Shown here: piece by piece, positions 24,293 to 36,277 of the stretch
Numbering within the stretch: the first letter of the stretch is position 1
Layout: each line of letters starts with the position of its first letter
Source of the DNA: Annona cherimola
Taxonomy: Eukaryota > Streptophyta > Magnoliopsida > Magnoliales > Annonaceae
Reading direction: 5' to 3'
Assembly: GCA_030490835.1 (NCBI GenBank)
Contig: CM059972.1
Coordinates: 16,841,764 to 16,905,763, forward strand
DNA length: 64,000 nucleotides
Translations under genes and position numbers: made by a program
The notes under the pieces: model-generated
Databases searched by the model: none
The model's input: the letters and a program-made list of their open reading frames with translations, nothing else
Told to the model about the DNA's origin: nothing

Positions 24293-25504
24293 GAATCTAG
24301 GCTTGGACTAATTCGATCTGTATCTTATTCGACTTAAAAACCAGAGGCAAAAGAACTTCCTAATAGCAAGGAAGACAATGTTCCCATGGATTTCAAATCA
24401 GTGTGGGGAACCATGGAAGAAGGCAAGAAGCTAGGTCGGACAAAGTCCATTAGAGTTAGCAACTTCTCTATCAAGAAGTAATGGAACTAATGAACCATGC
24501 CACAAACCAGGTTTATTTTGTTAAAGGCACAAATATCTAGCAGCACATATACTTCTCAAAGGCAAAAAAGAATCAAACTTGAAAACGTAAAATCTTTGTA
24601 GCATGCCATCAAATGGTCGATGTTTGGCTAAAGGATCAAACTTGAAAATGTAAAATCTTTGTAGCATGCCATCAAATGGTCGATCTTTGGCTAATCACAT
24701 GTTTACGGATTGGGTTGGATTAGAGTCCAAGTGTAGCCCATTCAATGCAAGATATTGTTGATTTCAGGTGGAAATGAATCCAGCATGACAGCAAGGGAAC
24801 GAGCTCACGAGAATTTTGTAAAGAACTTGGGATTCATGATTATGCGGGGTCTCCACTTCGAGCCAATGGAGCCTCATGGAGGTCTCTTGCTGTGATGAGC
24901 AATCCATTTCCTAAACAAATTGCCCAAGCTAAAGGAAATCAGTGGCTCAAGTTCTCTCTCTCTCTCCATAATATTTTAGCACTGGTTATTCTATCTCTAA
25001 AAGAAAAATATCTTACCACTGTTTTTATATACTGCTTAAACATATCTCTTACTATGATCATATCTTTTTGCTGCCATTATTTTTTTAATCACATCGATCT
25101 AAAATTAAAATGTTTGTTATTTATCTCCTTTACCTTAGGATTTCAGATGTGGTGGTTATAATTGTTTAGTTCTAATCGCATCAACCAAGTTCTGGTCTCT
25201 AATTATAACAATTAATTTCCTAATCCTGATAATCAATCTCTCATGCCATGTATATAGGTCTCTTCTTTAAGTTGACTGTACGAACAAGGAGTTTGTATCA
25301 CAGTGAAAAGCATGAATAAGGAGAGAGCGAGATAGAATCTTCAGATCTTTGAATGGGAATTAAGCCAGAAAGACCCGAAAGAGATCAACGAGATTTCACA
25401 ACAAAGGGGGTATTTAGGAGAACCCTTAATTTGTTTTACCAGGAGGGCCATTCACATCTGTAGTGGGGCTCTGGGATGATGAGGCATACACCCAATTAGC
25501 CTAG
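24293..25504 (+). pseudogene. Aldo-keto reductase unit D: decayed exons 2-4
   Basis: The exon 2 relic (24293-24510) keeps LGLD, MDFKSVW, RVSNFSIKK, but the His-containing HWP stretch is damaged by indels and a premature TAA follows IKK. Exon 3 (24768-24950) has VEMNPA followed directly by TGA where the family has Trp. Exon 4 (25258-25504) keeps YEQG, SMNKERAR and a stop codon before NLQIFEWEL. No exon 1 was found upstream. Several stops and shifts rule out a working enzyme. Exon 4 and flank are closest to unit B. The tandem 63-bp repeat in intron 2 is unique to this unit. Confidence 0.88.
24572..24697. repeat. 63-bp tandem duplication in intron 2 of unit D
   Basis: Two adjacent copies start ATCAAACTTGAAAA at 24572 and 24635, with ATCTTTGTAGCATGCCATC and AATGGTCGAT in each. 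Only a few substitutions separate them, so the duplication is younger than the decay of the surrounding exons. Confidence 0.85.
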
Positions 25505-26178
25505 CTAGCATTTCCAAATAGTTATTGAATTATGATTCATGAGTTTGGAATTGATCTGGGCTTTCCATCAGGTACTGGGTCATACTTTCTGGACTGAAGC
25601 CTGAAAATGATGTCACTTCTCATCTCCTAAGGATCAACACGAGAAAAGAAAGCAACCAGTTAGCTTGTGTAAATTTGTGGGTGCACCAGAGCTGCAATCC
25701 CACGTTTGTTACGATCAAGGACTCTAACCCACATTTTAAAATTGGTTTGTTGTGGTGTGGGTTCCCAGCACTGACAGTTAGATTCTAAAATTTTTGTTAT
25801 TTTTACATGTAAGGTACAAGTGTTTCTAATATTTACTATAAACATATAAGGCAATATTTTAATATGTTTAAGAGTTACAGTCCAAAATTTCTTATTTTTT
25901 TATGGAAAATTTTTCTTATTTTTTATGTAGAAGATAAAATGTAACTTCTAACATTTACTTTAGATTAATAACATATTAATTATTCACTGTAAAAAATAAC
26001 ATATTAATTATTAGGCAATAAATTAATACAAATGATTTTAATATTTTTTGAATTAATTCCACTTTGACGAATTACAGAGCTGGTCCAGCTTGAAAGAAAT
26101 ATTGAAAGAGTTGTAGCCTATGCCCATGATATTCTATGTATTATGTTACTGTGTGAGGGGGTGGAAATGGTTTTAAAT
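25505..26178. other. Flank of unit D, empty-site counterpart of the B flank
   Basis: This flank aligns with 6991-7205, 8848-9055, 9808-9843 and 10548-10610. The stretch around 26117-26175 runs straight through gcctatgc and atgttact, where the B flank carries two hAT elements. It therefore preserves the pre-insertion state. No gene is visible. Confidence 0.7.
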
Positions 26179-26179
26179 T

Positions 26180-28175
26180 TTAGTAGTGATCATCTCTCAT
26201 ATCCCCACCTCAAACAAGAACACTATGATAATCCCCTCTCTTACACCTCAACGGGACTCAAGATTCCATCGAATCTCTAACCGATACTCCTATAAATAGA
26301 ACTCCAATAGCTCTTGTGCAATCCCAATCGCACACAACTAAACTACACAAGATATGCAATCCCAATCCTAACAGAATACAAGGCACACTTAACAAATCTC
26401 TACTTTTGCTTAAATTCTGCACACACTGCATTCCAACTTGCATCAAGACATCAACCTTGTACTTGATCATGCATCAGCTACAAATAACATAAACTGCATT
26501 CCGTTTTCCAATCTCATCGCATTCTCAGTACTCCTCAGGCTCTCTACGATCCAATGCCAATGCATTATGAGGATCTCACAACCACCGTCCATTGCGTAAC
26601 TCATGAAAACTCAGTCTATCTCTATGTACTCTCCATGCATCCTCAGCATCAGCACAATCATAGACTATTAAAAGATCTGCTCATGATTTGTTGCTTCAAA
26701 ACATATCAAACTCGATTCCTCCTTATCAACCTTCGATCTACGTGATCCAATCTAACCATGTCCAACGATGATGCATCTTCTTGATCTACACAGCCCATAA
26801 GAAGCATAACACCTCATCTCAACTAGATCTCTACATCAATGTAGAACATCCAATAGCTTCGTGAAGCCCACTCACTCCACCTTAATCTGAACCACCTATC
26901 AGATCAATACAATTGAAACAAAATCTGCCCAAACAGACATCACCATTGCCTTTAAGGCACCCAAAAACATAGAAATACATATTTTGATCGCCCAAAACGA
27001 ACTCCAGAATTATCCAATCAAGCAGCATGTGCACAGCTTCCACGCTCCACCATGCACCATAAGTACAATCATTATTTCCTAGCATGCACAACTGTTGTGC
27101 ATCTCAATGAACTAAAATATCACTTTCTTCCCCAAAGAGAAGACAAACGGGAAAACCAGCCAGGAAAACCCATCATAAAAAATCCCTACCCGCCACAACT
27201 AGAGCCCACCAATTGCCAGATGCCGGACTACACAATCAGCACCTGCCGGACGTCATAGCACCGGATTCTATTTCCGAAGAATTGTTTGCTGCACCTAAAA
27301 ACTTTTCAGGTCGCCGGAAATCAGCACGAAAACCTGCTGCCGCTTTCTTCTCTCTTCTCTGTTGCCGGTGAGTTTTTCGGTTGCCTCAATGCTGCCGACT
27401 CCTCCTACCTCACCACCAGCATTCTGCCAGTCACCGCTGCTCCTTGCCGGCTTCCTGGATTTGCTCGCCAGGATCCACCGACACACCGCTTGCTGCCCAA
27501 CGCCGGTCCTGACCGTCCGCCTTCTACGCTGCCGCCGCTGAGGCACTAGTCGTCTCCTTCTGCGAAATCAGCACCGCTCAAACAGAACCTCCTCTTCTCT
27601 GATGTTGTTGCCGACCACCATCAGTCCGGTCCACCACCTTGCCATCAGATCTGTGTCGCAGCCGCCAACACAGCCATCGCTCTAATCCTTCAATGACAAA
27701 CACCACGAAATCCAGTGCATTCACAATCAACGACCTGGCCTAATCTTGCTTGCCAAGAAACTATTGAATCGCTTCACGAATCACATAAATCTTCCACCAC
27801 AGCTCTGATATCACTTATCAACAAACATGATTCGAGTACTACACAATAAAACAGGATCAAAGGAATAATAACAAATCAAGCACAAGAAAACGCGAAAATA
27901 CACGTGAAAAACTCTTCAAATGACTACCCACTAAATAAACAGGATACAAAGCAACATATAAAAATACCTCATTCATATTCTCTAGATCTTTTGCACATAT
28001 TTTATATAAGAATGTTCTAATAACTTCTTCCTTCACACTTCAACGGGACACCTTAAGGTTCCACTAAATCTCTAACTGAAACTCCTGTAGCTCTCATGCA
28101 ATCGTAATCGCATGCAACTAAATACGTAATCTCAATCCCAACAGAGTACAAAATATACCTAACAAATAAAAATTT
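26180..28175 (-). mobile_element. Probable non-autonomous LTR element (LARD/TRIM-like) beside unit D
   Basis: Direct repeats of about 75% identity lie near 26222-26398 and 28031-28171 (shared CAACGGGAC, AATCTCTAAC, CAATCCCAA/CTCAATCCCAAC, AACAGA(A/G)TACAA). Next to the right repeat, the minus strand reads TGATATCAGAGC (about 27800-27811), close to the initiator-tRNA-Met primer site TGGTATCAGAGC. The interior has no gag-pol; it holds a GC-rich patch at 27180-27700. The element replaces what is continuous sequence in the B/D duplication. Boundaries are approximate. Confidence 0.55.
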
Positions 28176-30541
28176 GCATAATGTCAAAGGGTAAGCATGA
28201 GATCCGTGTCAATTAGAAAACAACATCTATTGAGACTTCATTATTAAAACTATCGGCATCTAGGCTATGGGTTTAATGGTGATTTTTAATCTCATCATTT
28301 CATATTCAGTCAACGGTTCAAAGGTTAAGAAGCATTAATTTCTGAGAAATTTTTAATCAAAGGTTTCAAACTATTTTGGTTCATCTTGAAGATGGATGGG
28401 AAAAACACGTAGTATATTATATTTAGCATCATTTATTTATTTAAAAATTTTCAACATTTTGTCTAGTATCGTTATACATAAGCTCATCTACATATGCAAA
28501 AAATCAACATAATAAATGATGCAATATTAAAATTATTTTAAATTTGTATTTTTAACATTTAAATCATATAAAAAATCATTGCTATGTTAATAACAAAAAT
28601 TACGCAATGTATTGTTACATTTTAATACATATGTGAATGGATCTAAACAATTTTTCATAATTTACACATAAATATATATTTTAAAGAAAATGTAACCTGT
28701 GCATATATTCGATTTAGATAAAATTTAATCTTCTAATTAAACAAATAATGTTATAATAGATAAAGTAGATTTCTAATAATCAATATGAGAAAAATAGATG
28801 AAGTTTTATGAAAATGCTTGCATGTGATTGCTTCTTCTATAATATTTATTTTTAAAATAATTTTATACAATGTGTAATTAATAATGAATAATAAAAATAT
28901 TTTATTATTAAATAGGGTAATTTAAAATTTACTTTTCATATGTGTCCTTTGGTAATTTTGTAATTAATAATGCATACTAGAAATATTTTTATTATTAAAT
29001 AGTAGAATTTAAAAGTTACTTTTTATATGTGTCCTTTGGTAATTTTGCATAATTAAAAGCATTTTTAAATTAAAAATAATATAAAATTTGTTATTACTTT
29101 AAATTTTAAATTAAAAATAGTATATAGGGCTCCAAGATTTTTCCATGTAACCCAAGCCTTTTTATCATATCCTTTTAGAAAAATTCCCTTTAGCCTCTTT
29201 TGTCATTTTACTTGTCTAGCAACACTTTTATTTTTTTTAGAACAAATACTAAAATATTGCTAAAAGTTCTTGTTAAAGTATAAAACTAAATACTTCTCCA
29301 CCTTTTGCCAAAGCACTTTTTTTAAAAAAAAATCATTTCTAATCAAAAATTTTTTTAAAAGAAAATAATATAAAATTTAAAAGCTAGGACAAACAGAGCC
29401 TTATATAGCAATGATCTCTTCTCGATTTTTTTTAGGAGTTTCATTAAGAGTGTTTGTCAATTTAGAATTCCTATTGCATTAGCATACAAGACCTTTGTCA
29501 TCCTAGTTTAGAACTCCGCTATGCAATTAGATATGTAATGAGCGTGGGATTCAAGTCGTAAATAATAATAGCAGCATTAAAGTGCCACATTGGAGAAACA
29601 TGTCCACTGCAAAGCAAGAAATATTTAATTTGATCGAGCAATGCTTTGATACAATGTGAACCACTTAACATGTTTAATATATTATATATAATTAAAAGTG
29701 TAAAATATTTTATGCGGCTAAAAATTTGCTACAAACAGGAGGGAACTGCTTTCTTACATACGAGTACCAAGCATATGGCCACTCGGCTGCTACTTATGCC
29801 TTGCCTTGGGGCATGTAGATAATTACAATGAATTTTTACGTAGACGACGATTTGATGCATGTAAGTATCATATGTATCGATCATTAAAAAAAAGTATCAT
29901 ATTACCGACTGCTTGTGTGCTGCATCCAGCGGTCGAGACACAGAGAACTAATCGTGGGCGATTGCTAGTTTGCTACCCCTAAAATAATTTTTTTAATTAA
30001 AAGATTTCTCTTTAAAAAATTTAGTTTTGTAATTAATTTGACAATTAGATTTGTCTAGTTGACTTGATAGTTTTGATTGTAAGTGTGTATAAGTGCACGT
30101 TTTTTGATCGGGGCTCTGATTTTCATAATCGAGCTAAGTGATCAGACTCCTTAAGGGAGGGAGGAAAAAGCTCTCCAGTCTTTCCCTTCATTCTTTTTTC
30201 AAATATTTTATACTCTGGAATTTATTTGCAACATGTCAAAACATAGTACTTAAAATGCAGAAAAAGCCTTCAGGTAGTTATAATGTAGTTGAACTTGAAG
30301 CACGCGTACCATGCAAGACCCAGACTCCCAGTAGATTAAGAAGAATGGACTCCTCTTCCCCTTTCTTGGTGGGTCCATGCAACTTCATTTATTTTCCCTG
30401 CCTTGATCAGTGATTTGAAAATCTATTCCATTCGTTAAATTCTGTATCATTTGTTTAGGCAGAAGATTAAGTTTTATCCAGATCAAAGGTGTTCAAGGGT
30501 CATATTTACTTAGTATAAATTTTGAAAAATGCTTAGATCTA

Positions 30542-30581
<40 letters not shown>

Positions 30582-30670
30582 TGAAATAATATTTTAACAA
30601 ATTATTTATCCTTGTAATAACGATATTTTAGATTATTTAGATATTAGAATATAATTTTAAAATTGATATT
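28176..30670. other. Intergenic D-E, no gene recognised
   Basis: 28225-28350 is the far end of the B/D duplication (partner 11425-11560). About 28870-29060 holds an imperfect direct repeat (ATTATTAAATAG, ATGTGTCCTTTGGTAATTTTG twice). A (TA)n microsatellite lies at about 30547-30578. The open frame at 30138-30413 has no recognisable domain. Confidence 0.5.
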
Positions 30671-30786
30671 TTTTTTTTTTTTTGATTGAGTTGGAGCCAG
30701 TGCTCACAACTGATGAGAGGGGGATTCGAAACGTTGCTGGGCATGATTGCCCGCATGAGCTACCAACTGCCCTATGGCAAGTGCTC
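30671..30786 (-). mobile_element. tRNA-derived SINE with perfect 18-bp target duplication
   Basis: On the minus strand it starts near CATAGGGCAGTTGGTAGCTC (A-box-like), has GTTTCGAATCCCCC (B-box-like) and ends in an A-run (T-run 30671-30683 on the + strand). The 18-mer AATTTTAAAATTGATATT flanks it exactly (30653-30670 and 30787-30804). Short length, internal promoter boxes, A-tail and long duplication define a SINE. It is not a tRNA gene because no acceptor stem closes the fold. Confidence 0.85.
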
Positions 30787-30964
30787 AATTTTAAAATTGA
30801 TATTTAACATCAAATCATTTTAATACATTCATTTTAGACCCTTGTTGATGAAGCTCATGCATAATGATACAACAAATGATGAAGTTTTTAAGATAATATG
30901 AACGATGCTAATTCTAATAGATGAAGTAGATTTTTCATCAATTATTTACAGGATAGGTGTGGAA

Positions 30965-31160
30965 CTCGTCAATATTATCTTCTACCACCCACAACTAATC
31001 TAATTCAATCGTTCCCACGCACATCACAGGCTTCTTGAGAGGCAGCTAGCCCATGTGGATGGCGCAGATTCTAGAAGCATAGTCAACATATATACCTCCT
31101 ACCACTCACAACTAATTTCAATTCAATCGTTCCCAGCACAACACAAGCTGCTTGAAAGGT
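30965..31160 (+). promoter_or_regulatory. Duplicated 5' leader of unit E creating an upstream short ORF
   Basis: Two tandem, roughly 110-bp copies of the leader stand before the gene (CTACCAC(C/T)CACAACTAAT and AATTCAATCGTTCCCA in both). The upstream copy includes a degenerate duplicate of the gene start, ATGTGGATGGCGCAG, which closes after 9 codons at TAG (31053-31082). If transcription starts upstream of 31053, this is an upstream ORF 78 bp before the true ATG at 31161. Confidence 0.7.
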
Positions 31161-34100
31161 ATGGCGCAGATTACAGTAGCAGTCCTTAGCTCGGGCGAGA
31201 AGATGCCACTCCTGGCCATGGGAACCGGTGCTCAACCTCCCCTTCCCGATGATCTAGCCCACACGCTCGTCCACGCCATGAGAATCGGCTATCGCCACTT
31301 CGACACTGCGTCCTTGTATGGGTCGGAGTCGGCGTTGGGAGAGGCCATAGCCCAAGCGCTCCGCGACGGCGTCGCCCAGAGCCGGAGCGAACTCTTCATC
31401 ACATCCAAGCTCTGGCTTACCGACGCACATCCCGACCGTGTCCTCCCTGCACTCAAGAAATCATTAGAGTAAGTCATCCATGATTTTTTGTTTCTAAATC
31501 GCCCCACCCCTTCTAATTCGTGCTTCTAATTAATTAGATTTTTTGTTTAATTTTCCGTTCACTATAATTCCAATATATATCATTAATCAATTTCTAAACT
31601 TGTTAATTCGAGCCAATTTCCATGAGTTTTGAAATTAATGTAAATACTAAGATGTAAAAATTACCTAACAAAGCCATGTTTTCCAAATATAATTTCCCCA
31701 TCCCATCCTTGAAATTACCCTGCTAAACTCTGTAAAACTTCGTCGCTATTAGTCGGAATTTGTTAAATTAGTTTTAAGGGCCCAACCCTACGACAACAGT
31801 TGACCGTTGCACACTTGTAAGAGGACCAAAACGAACCCTCCCTCAAAAATATAGGCGCCTTTTTGGAGGAGGAGGCATAAGAGTCGTCTTCACTTTGGAG
31901 AGGTGGCGTCACCGACAGTAATTGAAATGATAAGGCGTTTTCTCGCCATTCTCAGAACCAGACAAGGGAATACCTTTTTCGCGCAAGGGCTTCGGAATAA
32001 GGCTTAGAGAATGTGTTGTGGGTGCGAGGGAAGTGTGCGGAGCCAGACGAACTTATTTCCTCTTAAATAACCTAGATGATTGCACGTTTCATGGGGGCAA
32101 TGAATGCAATTTGCCCATTTTGACTTAGCAGTGGGGGTTAATAGGTTGTTATTTCTCGGTGAAAAACTGGCATTGCTAACATGTCAACTACGTCTGGGGT
32201 CATTCAATGGTTCGTTGTCCGAGATGAACGATCACCCGTGTTTCTTTCATCTTGTAAATTTTCTCTGTACTCCTTCATAACCTGACCGTCCCCTCTACCA
32301 TGATATAAAAGAGCCTTATGAAAGTAACGAAATTAGGCAGAGGAAGGGCCGCATCACAGGAAGCTGCTCAGGAGTCTGTCAGGTAGATCTCAGAGGCAAA
32401 CATCAAACACCAAGAGGAAACAGCGGTTGACCTGTCTAGTACTTTCCTGATCTGCCCTTCTTACCGTGTATATCATACCGTGGTTAACTAATTGGTATTT
32501 ATACATATTAATTCTACCCACGTTAAGCAATGTAAAAATAAAATGATACATCATGTCTCGTCAATCGATCCAGTGCTTAAAATTTTTTTGTTGAAAATAT
32601 ATGGTTGGAGAGAACACCTGAAAAACCAGGCCCCCTATAAAATGTTGTTGGAGGCGAAGAACTACTGAAAAGGCGGCCTGGATTTGTTGGGAAAGACTAG
32701 AGTTTAAATTGGGAAAATTTCTTGAGTTTGTTATTTGCAACTGCGAAGAGTTCAATTTGCAGGTAGAAAATTGGCGGATCCCAGTAATAATTTTTTTGGA
32801 TCTTTTGTAGGAATCTGGGGCTTGAGTACATTGATTTGTACCTCATTCACTGGCCTGTGAGCGTGAAGCCCGGAGAACCTGCATTTCCCTTCAGCCCCCT
32901 TCCCCTGGATTTCAAGGCTGTGTGGGAGGCTATGGAGGAGTGCCAAAAGATGGGGCTTACAAAGTCCATTGGAGTGAGCAACTTCTCTTCAAAGAAGCTT
33001 TTAAAGCTGTTGGATCATGCGAAGATCCCACCTGCCGTCAATCAGGTGGCATACCATGAATCACCATCCGCTGCACACTTCTGACATTTTTAATTTCATC
33101 TGAGCAATGATGATTATGCTGATGAAATTGGCGTCTCAGGTGGAAATGAACCCAACTTGGCAACAGAAGCAGTTGAGAGAATTCTGCCAGGAACATGGAA
33201 TTCATGTCATGGCGTATTCTCCACTCGGTGCAAATGGAGCCCAGTGGGGGTCACTTGCAGTCATGAAAAGTCCAATCTTAAAACAAATAGCAGATGAAAA
33301 AGGAAAAACCATTTCTCAGGTTTGAGCTCTCCCCTTAATTTCTGTGATAAAAATTGCAGATCGTTTTCATTGTTTGGTCTCACCAAATTATATATCAGAT
33401 GGGAAGTCAGAATATAGGCTTTTGAATGGGTAACCCTTGAAGTTCCCCAACCTAGTCATCTAAATAACAGTATTTCAAGCTTCCCTAATTGGCTTTGCCC
33501 CTGAGTTAAGAGTGCTGATTAATGAATGTACATGCATGCAAGGTGAGTGGGGGAACACGGGAACATGCACATGCATGTTTACCCCTTTCTCTCAAATATA
33601 CTCATTTTCAAAGCCTTACCTATTGGGCATACAATATCCCGCAGGAATGAGTTAGCTCGGCTAAGCAAACGTCTCGCTTAGCTTACCTCAAAAAATCTAT
33701 TTATAATTTTTTTTTCTTTTTTTCGTACACTTGTTTATCTAAGTGTATTTAATATATAAATCAAGTTTTACCATTTTTGGATATGTATATATTTTTTTTT
33801 GAAAATTTAAAACATCTATGTATATGTATTTAAAATACTTCTATTTTTAAAAATCTCAAAAATATATATACACATTCAAAAATGGTAAATTTTGGTTTAC
33901 ATGTTAAATATACTTAGATAAATAAGTATATGAAAAAAGTAAAAAAATATTGTAAATAGATTTTTTAAAGTGAGTTAAGTAAGATATTTATTTAGTCCAG
34001 GCTAACAGGATTACTTCTCATTATTCTAATGGGTTGTTGTAAGGGTCATGTTTGTTACGCATGTGATGCGGTGGGAAGTGGGAAGTACACCTTTTTGGCT

Positions 34101-34904
34101 TTCGCAACAAGGTTGCGTTCTTCTGCTCAGGTTATTCCCGTTCGTGATTTGCACGGTATTACTATGATCCGTTTATTCCGTGGATTGGTAAAAGAAGCTG
34201 AGAACACCCATCGCTTTGAAGCAAACAACATTTGGAAGAAAAGCTTTTATCCTCTTATATAGAATTTATTATCACCTATTTGGTAAAATCACCTATTATC
34301 ACCTATTTGTTGAAATCCATCCTTACAGTAATGTTAGTATCCTCTAGTTATTACTAGAGAAGACGTTGCTTTACAATCTTATTATTTTATAATGAAAGTT
34401 TTGTCTGGATTGAGTCCTGTGATTTTTACTATTTCTTAGAGAAGAGTTTTCCACGTAAAAATTATGATGCATTTTCTATAGGTTTGATTCTTGATTGCTA
34501 TAATGATATTTATTGCTTAAAGTTAGATACCTATTTAATCTGCACAAAAGAGGAGACAGTCCAAAAATCCCAATTTAAAATAATTCGGTATTCAAATATG
34601 ATCAAGATGAGCTTGAACTAGTAAGTTTTTCGAAACTTAACAATATTTGATTTGCATGCATTTTCATGTAACATAGGTTACGCTAAGGTGGTTGCTTGAA
34701 CAAGGGGTGGCAATCGCAGTGAAAAGCTTCAGCAAGGAGAGGATGGAAGAGAATCTACAAATCTTCGATTGGGAATTGACAAAACAAGATCTTGAACAAA
34801 TCAACCAGATTCCTCAGAAAAGGGGATGCACTGGTGAAATGTTTGTTTCACTAAGTGGACCATTCAAATCGCTCGAGGAGCTTTGGGACGAAGAAGAGGC
34901 ATAG
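31161..34904 (+). CDS. Aldo-keto reductase family 4, unit E (intact, 4 exons, 316 aa)
   Basis: Exons are 31161-31468, 32811-33045, 33140-33319 and 34677-34904 (stop TAG), all GT-AG, 951 nt in frame. The tetrad is Asp48 and Tyr53 in [11 protein letters not shown], Lys83 in FITSKLW, His116 in [30 protein letters not shown] and [11 protein letters not shown] follow. The exon 2 loop is 3 residues shorter than in C (FSPLPLDFK against [12 protein letters not shown]), in a region near the substrate pocket of this fold. The start ATG (MAQITV) is preceded by a duplicated leader. Intron 1 (1.34 kb) starts with sequence shared with C but holds an extra block at about 31680-32500. Intron 3 contains a palindromic MITE. 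It is probably an NADPH-dependent carbonyl reductase; the substrate is unknown. Confidence 0.92.
31680..32500. other. Unidentified insertion in intron 1 of unit E
   Basis: Homology with the start of intron 1 of unit C stops near 31680. The following 0.8 kb is more GC-rich than its surroundings and includes a TATA-like ATATAAAAG at about 32303 and an imperfect inverted pair of end motifs (TTAAATTAGTT near 31773, AACTAATT near 32487). It could be a solo LTR or a TIR element. No coding frame was recognised and no target duplication was established. Confidence 0.35.
33645..34008. mobile_element. Palindromic MITE in intron 3 of unit E
   Basis: Inverted arms share the family core: TATCTAAGTGTATTTAATATAT, AAGTTTTACCATTTTTGG and their inverse around a centre near 33825. 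The ends include TTAGCTTACCTCAAAAAATC on the left and the related GTTAAGTAAGATATTTATTT on the right. The termini differ from the GCTCCCGG- and GCACTTAG-type copies. Target duplication is not clear. Confidence 0.6.
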
Positions 34905-36049
34905 CTGATGCCTAGAAGCCAACTAGAACTGATCTAGTATTTCTATTGCTTTCATGCTAGCTACTTGTTGTGAGTCAAATGCTAGGCCTGGCTGCGACCT
35001 AAGCCCAACACACCACAGTGATTAACATCGATTATTTGAGCCATTTGAAGAAATGCTTATAAGGTTTCGCTAATATTGTATTTGTGCACTAAGTTTGTTA
35101 AAATCGCAAATATGCTAAAAAAATTCTCATATAATTGTAAGTGTATTCCTTTTGTTATGTTTCTGTTAGACTTTTCTATACAACAAGAATATCATTTAAA
35201 TTTCCATTTTTTTGCAAATATTATAGGCATTTTTGTAAAATATTCTAAAATAATAATGAGAAATGATCCTGTTAATATGGCTAAGTAAATATCTTGCGTG
35301 GCCTATCTTAAAAAATTTATTTAAAACATTTTTCTTAACTTTCTTCTTCATACACTTGTTTATTATCTAAATGTATTTAATATATAAACCAAGTTTTACT
35401 CTTTTTTTTGATGCATATACATTTTTTGAGATTTTTAAACATATATGCGTATATATATTGAAAATACTCTTATATTTAAAAATATCGAAAAATATATGCA
35501 CATATTCGAAAATTATAAAACATTGTTTATATGTTAAATACATTTATATTAATAAGTTTACAGAGAAAAAGCAAGAAAATATTTTAAATGGGTTTTTTGA
35601 TGTGGGTTAAGTAAGTCATATACTTAGTTCGAGTTAAAAATTTCTTCCATAAAGTGTTTTTTTCACTTTAAAAATTATTGCTTAACTTTAATATTTAATT
35701 CGAAAATAAAACATTTTATTTTTAATGACGGAAACAAAACTCTAATTTACAGGGACCAGCTATTAGCGTGGTTAGTATTTGTCCTATTGCTACCCATGTG
35801 AACCAATCTCGTATAAGACCCACTTACCCTCCTAAGGAAAATCTGTGAGACTGATCAAAATTCAACCACCATTACCCTTGATTTCCATTAAATTTTCGAG
35901 CGTCGGCCTCATGAGACAACATACGCACCCAAAAGACAGACAATTTAAATCGGGAAAAATTCTAGACTTTGTGATTTTGCATCTATGAAGACTTCAATTG
36001 GCAGGTATTGATAGATACGAATAATTAAGGTTTTGTGATTTGGTCGTAG
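34905..36049. other. Intergenic E-F with a palindromic MITE at 35265-35640
   Basis: 35265-35640 is another palindrome of the same type as 33645-34008 (GATCCTGTTAATATGG, TAAGTAAATATCTTGCG at the left; CTAAATGTATTTAATATATA and its inverse in the core). 35940-36049 matches the sequence before exon 2 of unit E, so the duplicated block of unit F begins inside intron 1 and never contained exon 1 here. Confidence 0.6.
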
Positions 36050-36277
36050 GAGCAATCTTGGGCTTGAGTGCATCGATTTGTATCTCATTCACTGGCCTGT
36101 GAGCATGAAGCCCGGAGAACCTGCATTTCCCTTCAGTAAAGATGTCCTCCTTTCCCTGGATTTCAAGGCTGTGTGGGAGGCTATGGAGGAGTGCCAAAGG
36201 ATGGGGCTTACAAAGTCCATCGGAACTAGCAACTTCTCTTCCAAGAAGCTTTTAAAGCTATTGTCTCATGCCAAGAC

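Noticed and set aside
30690..30786. Candidate tRNA gene (A- and B-box-like motifs)
   Set aside because: No closing acceptor stem or plausible anticodon arm, an A-tail, and an 18-bp target duplication make it a SINE.
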